Positions 18,650 to 29,738 of a DNA stretch of 64,000 nt are shown piece after piece. The position numbers were made by a program, and so were the translations under genes. This stretch comes from Comamonadaceae bacterium. Its GTDB lineage: Bacteria; Pseudomonadota; Gammaproteobacteria; Burkholderiales; Burkholderiaceae_C. The notes beneath the pieces are model-generated. The model was not told where the DNA came from and did no database searches. It worked only from the letters and a program-made list of their open reading frames with translations. Where the stretch lies: positions 1 to 64,000 of the forward strand of contig CANCER010000023.1 of assembly GCA_947375135.1 (NCBI GenBank). Direction: 5' to 3'. Each line of letters opens with the position of its first letter. The first letter of the stretch is position 1.

Positions 18650-20359
18650 ATGAACGACACCACTTTTGACTACATCATCGTAGGCGCCGGCACAGCCGGC
18701 TGCCTGCTGGCGAACCGCCTGTCGGCCGACGCTTCCAAGCGCGTACTCCTGATCGAGGCCGGCCGCAAGGACGACTACCACTGGATCCACATCCCGGTGG
18801 GTTACCTGTATTGCATAGGCAACCCCCGCACCGACTGGCTCTACAACACCGAGCCCGACGCCGGCCTGAACGGGCGCACCCTGCGCTACCCGCGCGGCAA
18901 GACGCTGGGCGGCTGCAGCAGCATCAACGGCATGATTTACATGCGCGGCCAGGCCCGCGACTACGATGCCTGGGCGCAGATCAGTGGCGACGAGAGCTGG
19001 TCCTGGCGCAACAGCCTGCCCTACTTCAAGCTGCACGAAGACCACTACAAGGGCGCCAGCGCGCTGCATGGCGCGCGCGGTACGCCGGCGCAGTTGCTGG
19101 CCGACGGCGACAGCCCCTACCGCCAGACCCTGCGCCACCGCCAGGCCGGCGGCGAATGGCGGGTGGAAAAACAGCGCCTGCGCTGGGACGTGCTGGATGC
19201 CTTTGCCAAGGCCGCCACCCAGGCCGGCATTCCGGCCACCGACGACTTCAACCGTGGCGACAACGAGGGCGTGGGCTACTTCGAAGTCAACCAGAAGTCC
19301 GGCTGGCGCTGGAACACGGCCAAGGCCTTTTTGCGCCCGACCTGCTACGCGCGGCCCAACTTCGAGCTGTGGACCAACGCGCAGGTGGCCAAGCTGCTGG
19401 TGGAAAAGAACACCGGCGCGAACCCGGAGCGCGCCCTGCGCTGCACCGGCGTGCAGGTGTGGAACGGGCAGGAGATGGTCACCGCCCACGCACGCGCCGA
19501 AGTCATTCTGTCGGCCGGCAGCATTGGCTCGCCGCAGATTCTGCAGGTCAGCGGCCTGGGGCCGGCCAAGCTGTCACAGGCGCTGGGCATCCCGGTGGTG
19601 AAAGACCTGCCCGGCGTGGGCGAAAACCTGCAGGACCATTTGCAGATCCGCGCGGTGTTCAAGGTGAAGAACGCCATCACCCTGAACACACAGGCCAATT
19701 CGCTCTGGGGCAAGGCCAAGATCGGGCTGGAATATGCACTCAAGCGCAGCGGCCCCATGAGCATGGCACCCAGCCAGCTCGGTGCCTTCACCCGCAGCGA
19801 CCCGGCCCAGCCCTACCCGAACCTGGAGTACCACGTGCAGCCGCTCAGCCTGGAGGCCTTTGGCCAGCCGCTGCACAGCTTCAATGCCTTCACCGCCAGC
19901 GTCTGCAACCTGAACCCGAGCAGCCGGGGCCATGTGCGCATCACCTCACCGGACTTCAGGCAAGCCCCGGCGATTGCGCCCAATTACCTCAACACCGACG
20001 AGGATCGCCAAATCGCCGCCGACTCGCTGCGCATCACCCGTGCCATCGTGGCCCAACCGGCGCTGCAGAAATACGCGCCCGAGGAGTTCAAGCCCGGCGT
20101 GCAATTCCAGACCGATGCCGAACTGGCCAAGCTGGCCGGTGACATCGCCACCACCATCTTCCACCCGGTGGGCACCACCGCCATGGGCCGCGTGGACGAC
20201 CCCATGACCGTGGTCGACGTGCGTCTGCGGGTGCACGGCGTGGCCGGCCTGCGTGTGGTAGATGCCGGTGTCATGCCGCGCATTACCAGCGGCAATACCA
20301 ACTCGCCCACGCTGATGATTGCCGAGAAGGCCGCGCAATGGATTGCCGAAGACGCATAG
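18650..20359 (+). CDS. GMC-family FAD-dependent oxidoreductase
   Basis: The 569-residue enzyme belongs to the glucose-methanol-choline oxidoreductases. It shows the N-terminal dinucleotide fold DYIIVGAGTAGCLLANRLS, GMC signature 1 around GKTLGGCSSINGMIYMRG, signature 2 around GSIGSPQILQVSGLGPA, and the C-terminal HPVGTTAMGRVDDPMTVVD with the active-site histidine. It most resembles choline- or alcohol-dehydrogenase-like members. There is no signal peptide, and the physiological alcohol is unknown. The start at 18650 places the FAD motif about six residues in, as usual. Confidence 0.9.
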   Translation: MNDTTFDYIIVGAGTAGCLLANRLSADASKRVLLIEAGRKDDYHWIHIPVGYLYCIGNPRTDWLYNTEPDAGLNGRTLRYPRGKTLGGCSSINGMIYMRGQARDYDAWAQISGDESWSWRNSLPYFKLHEDHYKGASALHGARGTPAQLLADGDSPYRQTLRHRQAGGEWRVEKQRLRWDVLDAFAKAATQAGIPATDDFNRGDNEGVGYFEVNQKSGWRWNTAKAFLRPTCYARPNFELWTNAQVAKLLVEKNTGANPERALRCTGVQVWNGQEMVTAHARAEVILSAGSIGSPQILQVSGLGPAKLSQALGIPVVKDLPGVGENLQDHLQIRAVFKVKNAITLNTQANSLWGKAKIGLEYALKRSGPMSMAPSQLGAFTRSDPAQPYPNLEYHVQPLSLEAFGQPLHSFNAFTASVCNLNPSSRGHVRITSPDFRQAPAIAPNYLNTDEDRQIAADSLRITRAIVAQPALQKYAPEEFKPGVQFQTDAELAKLAGDIATTIFHPVGTTAMGRVDDPMTVVDVRLRVHGVAGLRVVDAGVMPRITSGNTNSPTLMIAEKAAQWIAEDA

Positions 20360-20555
20360 ACCACCGACAGCGCCCTTACGCAGGGTTAATCCCGATTCCG
20401 GAATACAGACCCTCCGGATACAGTCCGTTGGTTCGCGTGTTGGAGCGATAGAGATTCATTCCATCGGCACGAGACCTGAAAAGAAAACGATCCCGAGGAA
20501 CAGCCAGTGACATGGCAACTCAAAGCAAGAACAGGGGCACCCCGATGTGCCACCT
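20360..20555. other. Structured intergenic stretch before a strong terminator
   Basis: These 196 bases separate the GMC gene from a strong terminator. They contain no supported frame. They could be the 3' untranslated region of the oxidoreductase mRNA or a small RNA with its own promoter; the sequence resembles no RNA family I know. Confidence 0.3.
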
Positions 20556-20588
20556 AAAAAAGCACCGGCCAGTCTGGTGCTTTTTTTT
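20556..20588 (+). terminator. Strong rho-independent terminator
   Basis: AAAAAAGCACC and GGTGCTTTTTT arms around a nine-base loop end in a run of eight T. It closes the GMC oxidoreductase transcription unit and, by its A tract, may also act on the opposite strand. Confidence 0.9.
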
Positions 20589-20598
20589 GCCCTCCCGC

Positions 20599-20670
20599 GC
20601 CGGGCCGCCCCAAGCGGCATTGGCCCCTTGAGGGAACCGCAACCCACAGGAAGCGGGGAGCGTGGGGGCC
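20599..20670 (+). repeat. Intergenic repeat, copy A
   Basis: The sequence begins gccgggccgccccaag and ends gagcgtgggggcc, the same ends as the two copies between mreD and mrdA (23482 and 23566). The middle differs (ggccccttgaggg in place of gcccccatgggggg), so it is a diverged relative. It lies directly upstream of the TSUP permease gene and could fold in its leader. Confidence 0.7.
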
Positions 20671-20691
20671 CTTCAAGGGCCGGGTGCGACA

Positions 20692-21459
20692 ATGTCCCGC
20701 ATGGAAATGCTTGTTGTCACCCTCGCTTCGCTGTTCGCCGGTTTTGTGGATTCCATGGTCGGCGGCGGCGGGCTGATTCTGGTGCCGGCGTTGCTGGCCA
20801 CCTTCCCCACGGCACATCCGGCCACGTTATTCGGCACCAACAAAGGTGCCTCGGTCTGGGGCACGGGCATGGCCACGCTGCAATACAGCCGGCGCGTCAC
20901 CATGCCCTGGCATGCCCTGCTGCCGGCGGCACTGGTGGCCATGCTGGCCTCGTTGGCCGGCGCCTGGCTGGTCACCGTGGCTTCGCCCGATTACCTGCGC
21001 AAAATCCTGCCCGCCATCCTCTTGCTGGTGCTGGGCTACACCCTGGCCAAGAAAGAGCTGGGACGCCACCATGCGCCCCAATTCACCGGTCGCATGGAAG
21101 CCGCCTTGGCCTGTGGCATAGGCGGGGTGATCGGCTTTTACGACGGCTTTTTCGGCCCCGGCACCGGCAGCTTTTTTGTCTTCTGCATGGTGCGCTTTCT
21201 GGGTTACGACTTTTTACATGCCTCGGCTGCGGCCAAGCTTCTCAACACGGCCACCAACATCTCGGCGCTGGCGCTGTTTATCGTCAAGGGCCATATCTGG
21301 TGGCACTTTGCGCTGGCCATGGCGATTGCCAATGTGGTGGGCAGCCTGGCAGGCACCCACATGGCGCTCAAGCACGGCACCGGCTTTGTGCGTGGCGTAT
21401 TTATTGCCGTGGTCTCCGCGCTGATCTGCAAGACCAGTTACGACGCATTTCTGCGCTAG
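20692..21459 (+). CDS. TSUP-family (TauE/SafE) permease
   Basis: The 255-residue membrane protein has about eight helices and the TSUP repeats: LFAGFVDSMVGGGGLILVPAL near the N-terminus and GGVIGFYDGFFGPGTGSFFVF in the second half. It resembles YfcA-type members of the sulfite/organosulfonate exporter family. The substrate cannot be told from sequence. ATG 20692 and ATG 20701 (MEMLVVT) are both possible starts; neither has a strong ribosome-binding site, because the repeat occupies the leader. Confidence 0.85.
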   Translation: MSRMEMLVVTLASLFAGFVDSMVGGGGLILVPALLATFPTAHPATLFGTNKGASVWGTGMATLQYSRRVTMPWHALLPAALVAMLASLAGAWLVTVASPDYLRKILPAILLLVLGYTLAKKELGRHHAPQFTGRMEAALACGIGGVIGFYDGFFGPGTGSFFVFCMVRFLGYDFLHASAAAKLLNTATNISALALFIVKGHIWWHFALAMAIANVVGSLAGTHMALKHGTGFVRGVFIAVVSALICKTSYDAFLR

Positions 21460-21477
21460 GCGTGGGAGGCGTGCAAT

Positions 21478-23454
21478 TTAACGTGAAAGCCCGGTCAGTT
21501 TGGACTTTTGCGCGACCGGTGGCCAAGTTACCTCGGATGCAGGCAAGGGCTTGCCCATGGGCGCGGCGGCCTGTCCCTTGCTGACGGCGGCCATATCTTC
21601 CGCATTGGGGTACTGGCCCAGCAGCCAGTAGTCCAGCACGCGGCGTGCAATCGGCGCTGCGTGCTCGGCACCAAAGCCGGCGTTTTCCACCACCATGGCG
21701 ATGGCAATTTGGGGATCATCGGCCGGTGCATAGGCGATGTAGAGCGCATGGTCGCGCTGGCGCTCTTCCATTTTGCGCGCATCGTACTTCTGGTCTTTGC
21801 CTATGCCCACGGCTTGTGCCGTACCGGTCTTTCCACCACTGGTGTAACCGGCGCCGGCAAAGGCGCGTGCCGAGGTTCCCTCCAGGGTGACACCCACCAT
21901 CGCCTTGCGAATGATGTCGATGTTGGCGGTCTTAAGTCCGATCTCCACAGCAGCAGGCGCGATGGTCGGCACCATGGTGTGGGTCACGGCATCCTGCGTA
22001 CCCGTTACCAGATGCGGCGGATGGCGCACACCGTTGTTGGCCAGCGTGGCCACAGACTGTGCCAGTTGCAGCATGGTGAAGCTGTTGTAGCCCTGGCCGA
22101 TGCCCAGTGAGATGGTCTCACCGGCATACCACTTTTGCTGGTCGGCGCGCTTGTAGGCGCGACGCTTCCAGTCGGTGGATGGCAGGAGGCCGCGGGTTTC
22201 GCCCAGGATGTCGACCCCGGTCAGTTCGCCAAAGCCCATGCGCTGCATCTGGGCGTGAATGGTGTCCACGCCCAGGTCATTGGCGAGGGTGTAGTAGTAG
22301 GTGTCGCAGGAGACGACGATGGAGCGGTACATGTTCACCGCGCCATGGCCGCCCTCCTTGTCATCGCGGAAGCGGTGGCCGCCGAACATGTAAAAGCCGG
22401 GGTCGGACACGGTGTACTCGGGCGTGCGCGTGCCGGTCTCCAACGCAGCCAGCGCCATGAACGGTTTGTAGGTGGACCCCGGCGGGTAGGTGCCGCGCAG
22501 GGCGCGATTGAGCAGCGGCTTGTCGGGCGACCCGTTCAGGGCCTGCCAGCTTTCGCTGTCAATGCCTTCGACAAACAGATTCGGATCGAACGTGGGCTTG
22601 CTGACAAACGCCAGCACCTCGCCGGTCTTGGGGTCCATAGCCACCAGGGCGCCACGGCGCTCGCCGTACATGGTTTCAATCAGGTTCTGTAGCTTGATGT
22701 CGATCGACAGCTTGACGGTGTTGCCGGGCGTAGCCGGATTGCTGGCCAGTTTGCGCATGGCCCGCCCACCCGCAGAGGTTTCGATTTCTTCCACACCGGT
22801 GACGCCATGCAGCTCTGCCTCGTAGCTTTGCTCGATGCCGAGCTTGCCCATGTACTCGGTGCCCAGGTAATTGTCAGGGTCGTCACCCTCGTCGATCTTT
22901 TCCTTCTCCGACTGGTTGATGCGCCCGATATAGCCAATCACATGGCTGGCCAGTTCACCAAAAGGGTAATTGCGAAACAGCCGCGCCTTGATTTCCACGC
23001 CGGGGAAGCGGTAGCGCTGCGCGGCAAAGCGGGCCACTTCGTTGTCTGTCAGGCGGGTCCGTATGGGCAGCGACTCAAAGCTGCGTGATTCTTCCAACAG
23101 CTTCTTGAAGCGTCGCCGATCGCGCGGCGTGATGTCCAGCACCTGGGACAGTTCGTCCAGCACCTCTTCCAGCGGCCCGCTCTTGCTGGGGGTGATTTCC
23201 AGGGTGTAGGCCGAGTAATTGGTGGCCAGCACAATGCCGTTGCGGTCCAGGATCAGGCCGCGGTTGGGCACAATGGGAACCACCGAGGTGCGGTTGTTTT
23301 CAGCCTGGGCCCGCAAGTCTTCATGGCGCCAGATCTGCAGATAAAGCAGGCGTGTAAGTAGCAGCAAAAAGCAGAACAGCACGACCATGCTGAGTACGAA
23401 GACGCGGGAGCGAAAGCGCGCCAGGTCCGCTTCGACGTTCCGTAAGACCGTCAT
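21478..23454 (-). CDS. mrdA: Penicillin-binding protein 2 (peptidoglycan transpeptidase)
   Basis: PBP2 crosslinks lateral-wall peptidoglycan in the rod (Rod/Mre) complex. The 658-residue protein has a short cytoplasmic start, one membrane helix (about residues 18-40), the dimerisation/pedestal region with RGLILDRNG, and the transpeptidase domain. Active-site motifs are SxxK at S327-K330 (GSTYKPF), SCD at 382-384 and KTGT at 542-545. It is the last gene of mreB-mreC-mreD-mrdA visible here, separated from mreD by two tandem repeats. The ATG at 23454 is chosen because the preceding 16 codons of the longer frame derive from the repeat. No rodA is visible immediately downstream; the next gene on the left is on the other strand. 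Confidence 0.95.
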   Translation of the reverse strand: MTVLRNVEADLARFRSRVFVLSMVVLFCFLLLLTRLLYLQIWRHEDLRAQAENNRTSVVPIVPNRGLILDRNGIVLATNYSAYTLEITPSKSGPLEEVLDELSQVLDITPRDRRRFKKLLEESRSFESLPIRTRLTDNEVARFAAQRYRFPGVEIKARLFRNYPFGELASHVIGYIGRINQSEKEKIDEGDDPDNYLGTEYMGKLGIEQSYEAELHGVTGVEEIETSAGGRAMRKLASNPATPGNTVKLSIDIKLQNLIETMYGERRGALVAMDPKTGEVLAFVSKPTFDPNLFVEGIDSESWQALNGSPDKPLLNRALRGTYPPGSTYKPFMALAALETGTRTPEYTVSDPGFYMFGGHRFRDDKEGGHGAVNMYRSIVVSCDTYYYTLANDLGVDTIHAQMQRMGFGELTGVDILGETRGLLPSTDWKRRAYKRADQQKWYAGETISLGIGQGYNSFTMLQLAQSVATLANNGVRHPPHLVTGTQDAVTHTMVPTIAPAAVEIGLKTANIDIIRKAMVGVTLEGTSARAFAGAGYTSGGKTGTAQAVGIGKDQKYDARKMEERQRDHALYIAYAPADDPQIAIAMVVENAGFGAEHAAPIARRVLDYWLLGQYPNAEDMAAVSKGQAAAPMGKPLPASEVTWPPVAQKSKLTGLSR

Positions 23455-23481
23455 GGCAGCAGCGCGGCCATGCGATTGCCC

Positions 23482-23556
23482 GCCGGGCCGCCCCAAGGGC
23501 AATCAGCCCCCATGGGGGGTAGCGCAGTACACGCAGTGACGAGCGTGGGGGCCATG
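23482..23556 (+). repeat. Intergenic repeat, copy B
   Basis: This 75-base unit begins gccgggccgccccaag and ends gagcgtgggggccatg, with a central palindrome CCCCCATGGGGG. It is nearly identical to copy C, 84 bases further on, so the two form a tandem pair inside the mre transcript. Translation on the minus strand gives a repeated peptide that is not a real gene. Confidence 0.85.
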
Positions 23557-23565
23557 CGTTCCGGC

Positions 23566-23640
23566 GCCGGGCCGCCCCAAGCCGGAACAGCCCCCATGGG
23601 GGGCAGCGTAGTACACGCAGTGACGAGCGTGGGGGCCATG
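23566..23640 (+). repeat. Intergenic repeat, copy C
   Basis: This is the second 75-base unit of the tandem pair between mreD and mrdA. It shares with copy B the ends, the palindrome and the block agtacacgcagtgacgagcg. It abuts the mreD stop codon (23641), so the mreD mRNA runs straight into it. Confidence 0.85.
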
Positions 23641-24171
23641 CTACAGCGGCCGGTTTGCGTCAGGGTCCGGCGCGCGCCGCTGGGGCGCCAGCAGCACGAT
23701 ATTGGCAAGCGGCCAGAGCGCAGCCTCCAGCACCGGCCCCAGGAAGATCCAAAAACCCGGGAAGGCTCCGCCGGATACCAGGCGCAGGCTGATTTCCACC
23801 ACATGGGCCACAACAAATACGGGAAACACCTGCAGCGCCTGCGACAGCACGGAAAACCACAACAAGCGCCGGTGCATGCTGATGGCCAAAAAGCACAGTA
23901 CGGTGTAGGCCAGTGCGTTTTGTCCCAGCAAGGCGCCTTGGTGCACATCCATCAACAGACCGAAGACAAAAGCCGCACCGATGCTCACCCGCAGGGGCTG
24001 GTGCACGCTCCAGAACATCAGCACGACGGCCAGCAGGTCGGGCACCCAGGGCGCACGCCCGGTCAGTCCCATGTTCATGAACATATTGACCAGCATGGCA
24101 ACCAGCATGCTGCCCCATACAAACAAGGGGTTGGCCGGCAGTAGCAGTTGCTGCCCCTGGCGCATGATCAT
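23641..24171 (-). CDS. mreD: Rod shape-determining protein MreD
   Basis: The 176-residue inner-membrane protein with five or six helices is a typical MreD (PDLLAVVLMFWSVHQPLRVSIGAAFVFGLLMDVHQGALLG). It links MreC to the wall-elongation machinery. Its ATG overlaps the mreC stop (ATGA). The stop at 23641 is immediately followed by intergenic repeat copy C. Confidence 0.92.
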   Translation of the reverse strand: MIMRQGQQLLLPANPLFVWGSMLVAMLVNMFMNMGLTGRAPWVPDLLAVVLMFWSVHQPLRVSIGAAFVFGLLMDVHQGALLGQNALAYTVLCFLAISMHRRLLWFSVLSQALQVFPVFVVAHVVEISLRLVSGGAFPGFWIFLGPVLEAALWPLANIVLLAPQRRAPDPDANRPL

Positions 24172-25094
24172 GGCCTCAACTCCCCACGCCGGTTGCGCTT
24201 GGCCGCCGGTGGCTCAGGTGCAGGCCGCGGCGCCACTTGCTCCGACAGCGGCTCCAGCACCAGCACATGGCTGGCACCCGACACCAGAGCCGCAGGCACA
24301 CAATAAATACGGGCAAAGATAGCATCCACGCGGCGGTCCACTTTCTCCACGCGCGCCACGGGCAGACCCGGCGGATAGACGCCGTCCACGCCGCTGGTGG
24401 TGAGCAGGTCACCCACCACGGCATCGGCATTGGCCGCCATGTAGCGCAACTCCATGGCATCGGCATGGCTGGAGGTATCACCAAAGGCCACACCGCGCGC
24501 GCCCGTGCGGGTATTGAGCACCGGAATGGCATGGTCACGGTCAGTGATCAGCGTCACCTCGCTCACCAGCGGGTAGACCCTGGTGACCTGGCCCAGCACG
24601 CCGCGCTCGTCAAGCACCGGAGAGCCGGGGCGGACCTTGTCCAGCAGGCCCTTGTCAACAATCACCTTGCGCGAGTAGGGATCGGCTGCGTCGTACACCA
24701 CCTGGGCGGCAATGCCGGTTGTTTGCAGGCGCGCACGCAGGTCGAGCAGCTTGCGCAGGCGTTCGTTCTCGAGCGTGAGCTGCTCGACCTGGTTGGCCTT
24801 GAGTGACTGCAGGCCCAGCTTTTTGTAGGCATCCTCCTTGGAGCGCTGCGCCGAATTGAGGCTGTACAGGTACTCGCTACCGCCCTGCGCCAGATAGACC
24901 GGCTGCATCGCCAGCCATTGCATCGGGTACAGCACCGTTCCCAGCACCATGCGCAGCGGCTGCATGACCTTGAAGCGGGCATCGGCCACCATCAGGAACA
25001 GGGCCAGTGCGCTGCAGACGGCCAGCTTCGACAGGGCCGAGGGGCCCTGGCGAAAAAAGGGTGGGGGAGCTCTGTCCAGCGTACCCAGTGGCAT
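24168..25094 (-). CDS. mreC: Rod shape-determining protein MreC
   Basis: The 308-residue protein has one N-terminal membrane helix (about residues 22-36), a periplasmic coiled coil (about 85-120: VEQLTLENERLRKLLDLRARL), and the MreC beta-domain (VIVDKGLLDKVRPGSPVLDERGVLGQV, TTSGVDGVYPPGLPVARV). It scaffolds PBP2 and MreB across the membrane. The C-terminus is a Pro/Ala-rich tail. It follows mreB by 15 bases and overlaps mreD by four. Confidence 0.95.
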   Translation of the reverse strand: MPLGTLDRAPPPFFRQGPSALSKLAVCSALALFLMVADARFKVMQPLRMVLGTVLYPMQWLAMQPVYLAQGGSEYLYSLNSAQRSKEDAYKKLGLQSLKANQVEQLTLENERLRKLLDLRARLQTTGIAAQVVYDAADPYSRKVIVDKGLLDKVRPGSPVLDERGVLGQVTRVYPLVSEVTLITDRDHAIPVLNTRTGARGVAFGDTSSHADAMELRYMAANADAVVGDLLTTSGVDGVYPPGLPVARVEKVDRRVDAIFARIYCVPAALVSGASHVLVLEPLSEQVAPRPAPEPPAAKRNRRGELRP

Positions 25095-25109
25095 CGCTGT
25101 CCTTGGAAC

Positions 25110-26207
<1,098 letters not shown>

Positions 26208-26356
26208 TCAATAAAAAGTGTCTGATAGAGCCCTACTGCAAGCGCATGCACGCTCTAAGGGCCAAAGGCAGGATAATAACCGATTGACCGGGATTACCCT
26301 GTAGCACCGACCCCGTGTAGTGCGCATTTACCTTTGCTTTCAATTCAAATTCATCC

Positions 26357-26656
26357 ATGTCACTGACATCTTCCGATATCGCGCGCATCGCCAACCTGGC
26401 GCGCCTGGACCTGAACGCCGTCCATAGCGACCGCCTGCTGGGCCAAATGAACAGTTTTTTTGACATCGTGGAGCAAATGCGCGCGGTAGACACCACGGGT
26501 GTAGCACCGCTGGCACACCCGGTCGCCACCCTGGGGGAGATCGCCCTGCGCCTGCGCGATGACGTAGCCAATGAGCCCAATAACCGCGAAGCCAACCAAC
26601 GTAGCGCCCCGGAAGTACAGAACGGGCTGTTTCTGGTGCCCAAGGTCATCGAATAA
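26357..26656 (+). CDS. gatC: Asp-tRNA(Asn)/Glu-tRNA(Gln) amidotransferase subunit C
   Basis: The 99-residue GatC wraps around GatA and stabilises the GatCAB complex. It has the family start [18 protein letters not shown] and the C-terminal segment [18 protein letters not shown]. GatCAB amidates Glu-tRNA(Gln) and/or Asp-tRNA(Asn). It is the first gene of gatC-gatA-gatB, with only nine bases before gatA. Confidence 0.95.
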   Translation: MSLTSSDIARIANLARLDLNAVHSDRLLGQMNSFFDIVEQMRAVDTTGVAPLAHPVATLGEIALRLRDDVANEPNNREANQRSAPEVQNGLFLVPKVIE

Positions 26657-26665
26657 GAAGCCGCC

Positions 26666-28207
26666 ATGACAACCACAATTTCCCAAACCGCCCTGCACGA
26701 CCTGAGCGTGAAGCAACTGGCCCGTGCGTTGGCCGACAAAAAAATCTCCTCCGTGGAAGTGGCGCAGCATTTTCTGGCCCGTGCCGAGGCGCATAGCGCG
26801 TTGGGCGCCTATGTGGACGTCAACAAAGACGTGACGCTGGCGCAGGCCGCCGCCTCCGACGCCCGCCTGGCCGCCGGTACCGCCGGCGCGTTGGAGGGTG
26901 TGCCCATCGCGCACAAGGACATCTTTGTCACCCGGGACTTCGTCACCACCGCCGGCTCGCGCATGCTCAAGGGCTACCACTCGCCGTTTGATGCCACCGT
27001 GGTGGCCCAGCTCGGGGCGGGTGTTGCGGGCGGCGCGCGCGGGGCCGGCATGGTCACCCTGGGCAAGCTCAACTGCGATGAATTCGCCATGGGCTCCAGC
27101 AACGAAAACTCGGCTGTGGCGCCCATCGGCCAGGACGCGCCCGCACCGGTGCGCAACCCCTGGAACACCGAGCGCATTCCGGGCGGCTCTTCCGGTGGCA
27201 GCGCCGTGGCCGTGGCCGCGCGCCTGGCGCCTGCTGCCACCGGAACCGATACCGGCGGCTCCATCCGCCAGCCGGCGTCTTTTTGCGGGATCACCGGCAT
27301 CAAGCCGACCTATGGCCGCGCCTCGCGCTACGGGATGGTGGCCTTTGCCTCCAGCCTGGACCAGGCCGGCCCCATGGCGCGCAGTGCCGAAGACTGCGCG
27401 CTGCTGCTGAGCGCCCTGTGCGGCCCGGATCTGGACCGCGATTCGACCTCGCTGGATGTGCCGGCGGAGAACTACAGCCGCACGCTCAACGACTCTATCG
27501 AAGGTCTGCGCATCGGCATCCCCCAGGAGTTCTTTGGCGCAGGTCTCTCTGACGATGTGCGTGCAGCGGTCAACGCTGCGATGGCCGAATACGAGAAGCT
27601 GGGCGCCAAGCTGGTGCCCATCAGCCTGCCGCGCACCGAGCTGTCGATTCCCGTGTACTACATCATTGCGCCGGCCGAGGCGTCGAGCAATCTGAGCCGC
27701 TTTGACGGTGTCAAGTTCGGCCACCGCGCCAAGCAATACGGCGACCTGGCGGACATGTACAAGAAGACCCGCTCGGAGGGCTTTGGCGAAGAGGTGCAGC
27801 GCCGCATCATGATCGGCACCTATGTGCTGTCGCACGGCTATTACGACGCCTACTACCTGCAGGCGCAAAAAATCCGCCGCATGATTGCCGACGATTTTCA
27901 AAATGCCTTCAAGGTCTGCGACGTGATTGCCGGCCCGGTAGCCCCCACGGTGGCCTGGAAGCTGGGTGCAAAGTCCGACGACCCTGTGGCCAACTACCTG
28001 GCCGACATCTTCACCCTGCCCGCCTCGCTGGCCGGTCTGCCGGGCATGAGTTTGCCGGTGGGTTTCTCCAACACCGCGCAGGACCAGGGCATGCCCATCG
28101 GCATGCAATTGATCGGCAATTATTTCAAGGAAGCGCAGTTGCTGAACGCCGCGCACCGCTTCCAGTTGGCCACGGATTTCCACAGTGCCAAGCCCGCAGG
28201 ATATTGA
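26666..28207 (+). CDS. gatA: Glutamyl/aspartyl-tRNA amidotransferase subunit A
   Basis: The 513-residue amidase subunit releases ammonia from glutamine. The amidase-signature catalytic triad is visible as K84 (AHKDIF), cis-Ser S175 ([12 protein letters not shown]) and nucleophile S199 ([15 protein letters not shown]). Compared with the commonest GatA numbering there are small glycine/alanine-rich insertions between K84 and S175 (around residues 116-128 and 156-161). The gene ends one base before the gatB start. Confidence 0.97.
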   Translation: MTTTISQTALHDLSVKQLARALADKKISSVEVAQHFLARAEAHSALGAYVDVNKDVTLAQAAASDARLAAGTAGALEGVPIAHKDIFVTRDFVTTAGSRMLKGYHSPFDATVVAQLGAGVAGGARGAGMVTLGKLNCDEFAMGSSNENSAVAPIGQDAPAPVRNPWNTERIPGGSSGGSAVAVAARLAPAATGTDTGGSIRQPASFCGITGIKPTYGRASRYGMVAFASSLDQAGPMARSAEDCALLLSALCGPDLDRDSTSLDVPAENYSRTLNDSIEGLRIGIPQEFFGAGLSDDVRAAVNAAMAEYEKLGAKLVPISLPRTELSIPVYYIIAPAEASSNLSRFDGVKFGHRAKQYGDLADMYKKTRSEGFGEEVQRRIMIGTYVLSHGYYDAYYLQAQKIRRMIADDFQNAFKVCDVIAGPVAPTVAWKLGAKSDDPVANYLADIFTLPASLAGLPGMSLPVGFSNTAQDQGMPIGMQLIGNYFKEAQLLNAAHRFQLATDFHSAKPAGY

Positions 28208-28208
28208 T

Positions 28209-29690
28209 ATGGCCACTATGCAAGAACCCATTTTGTTGGATCGCCCGGACGCACCGCTGGTCGGCGGTTATGAAGTCATCATCGGCTTCGAAACCCACGC
28301 GCAACTGTCCACGCAATCCAAGATTTTTTCGCGCGCCAGCACCGCCTTTGGTGCCGAGCCAAATACGCAGGCCTGCGCCGTCGATCTGGCCCTGCCCGGC
28401 ACGCTGCCGGTGATGAACAAGGGTGCGGTGGAGCGCGCCATCGAATTCGGCTTGGCGGTGAATTCGCACATCGCCGAGAAGAGCGTGTTTGCGCGCAAAA
28501 ACTACTTCTACCCCGACCTGCCCAAGGGCTACCAGATCAGCCAGTTTGAGATTCCCGTGGTGCAAGGCGGCACTGTCGAGTTCTTCCTGAATGAGAAGAA
28601 AATGTCGGTGCGCCTGGTGCGCGCGCATCTGGAAGAGGACGCCGGTAAATCGCTGCACGAAGACTTCATCGGCCAAAGCGGCATTGATCTGAATCGCGCC
28701 GGCACGCCGCTGCTGGAAATCGTCACCGAGCCCGACATGCGCTCCAGCGCCGAGGCGGTTGCCTACGCGAAAGAGTTGCACAAGATCGTCACCTGGATAG
28801 GCATCTGCGACGGCAACATGCAAGAGGGGTCGTTCCGCTGCGACGCCAATGTGTCGGTACGCAAGCCTGGCGGCAAGCTGGGCACGCGGCGCGAGATCAA
28901 GAACCTGAACAGCTTCAAGTTCATGCAGCAGGCGATTGACTACGAGGTGCGCTGGCAGATCGAGCAGATTGAGGACGGCCACAAGATCCAGCAGGCCACC
29001 GTGCTGTTCAACCCGGACACCGGCGAGACGCGTGCCATGCGCACCAAGGAAGACGCGGCCGATTACCGCTACTTCCCCGACCCCGATCTGCCGCCGCTGT
29101 GCATTGCGCGCGAGTGGGTAGAAAAGGTGCGCAGCGAGATGGCAGAGTTGCCACGCGCCATGGCGGCGCGCTTCGAGCGGGACTACGGCCTGGGTGAATA
29201 CGACGCCACGCAGTTGACGCAAAGCCTGGCACTCTCCGCCTACTTTGAGGCCGTGACCAAGGCCTGCGGACAGGCCAAGCTGGCTAGCAACTGGATCACC
29301 GGCGAACTGGCACGCCGGCTCAATGCGCAAGATCTTTCCATCGAGCAGACGCCAGTGAAAGCCGGAACCCTGGCTGCACTGATCAGCCGCATCAGCGACG
29401 GCACCATCTCCAACAACGCGGCGCGCCAGGTGATGGATGCGCTGTGGGAAGACGCCAGCGCCAGCGTCGACGCCATCATTGAAGCCAAGGGCCTCAAGCA
29501 GATGAACGACAGTGGCGCACTGGAAAAAATCGTCGATGACGTGCTGGCCGCCAACGCCAAGAATGTGGCCGAGTTCCGGGGGGGCAACGAGAAGGCGCTC
29601 AATGGCCTGGTGGGGCAGATCATGAAGGCCAGCAAGGGCAAGGCCAATCCGCAACAGGTCAACGACCTGCTGCGCGCCAAGCTGGTTTAA
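28209..29690 (+). CDS. gatB: Aspartyl/glutamyl-tRNA amidotransferase subunit B
   Basis: The 493-residue subunit binds tRNA and phosphorylates the misacylated amino acid. It contains [58 protein letters not shown] and a C-terminal YqeY-like tail ([22 protein letters not shown]). ATG 28209 lies one base after the gatA stop; an in-frame start at 28185 would overlap gatA and lacks family similarity. ATG 28218 is also possible. Confidence 0.97.
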   Translation: MATMQEPILLDRPDAPLVGGYEVIIGFETHAQLSTQSKIFSRASTAFGAEPNTQACAVDLALPGTLPVMNKGAVERAIEFGLAVNSHIAEKSVFARKNYFYPDLPKGYQISQFEIPVVQGGTVEFFLNEKKMSVRLVRAHLEEDAGKSLHEDFIGQSGIDLNRAGTPLLEIVTEPDMRSSAEAVAYAKELHKIVTWIGICDGNMQEGSFRCDANVSVRKPGGKLGTRREIKNLNSFKFMQQAIDYEVRWQIEQIEDGHKIQQATVLFNPDTGETRAMRTKEDAADYRYFPDPDLPPLCIAREWVEKVRSEMAELPRAMAARFERDYGLGEYDATQLTQSLALSAYFEAVTKACGQAKLASNWITGELARRLNAQDLSIEQTPVKAGTLAALISRISDGTISNNAARQVMDALWEDASASVDAIIEAKGLKQMNDSGALEKIVDDVLAANAKNVAEFRGGNEKALNGLVGQIMKASKGKANPQQVNDLLRAKLV

Positions 29691-29738
29691 CTCCGCGCGG
29701 GCTTGCGCCCGTTCGGGAGCGCGCGCGGGACATGCTGC

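Noticed and set aside
23451-23948. 165-codon minus-strand frame with a repeated peptide next to mreD
   Set aside because: It is the out-of-frame reading of mreD running into the two intergenic repeats. The peptide repeat merely reflects the DNA repeat.
26360-28231. 623-codon frame antisense to gatC/gatA
   Set aside because: It is a shadow of well-identified gat genes with antisense-type composition and no domain.
28125-29654. 509-codon frame antisense to gatB
   Set aside because: gatB on the other strand is unmistakable; this frame has no family similarity.
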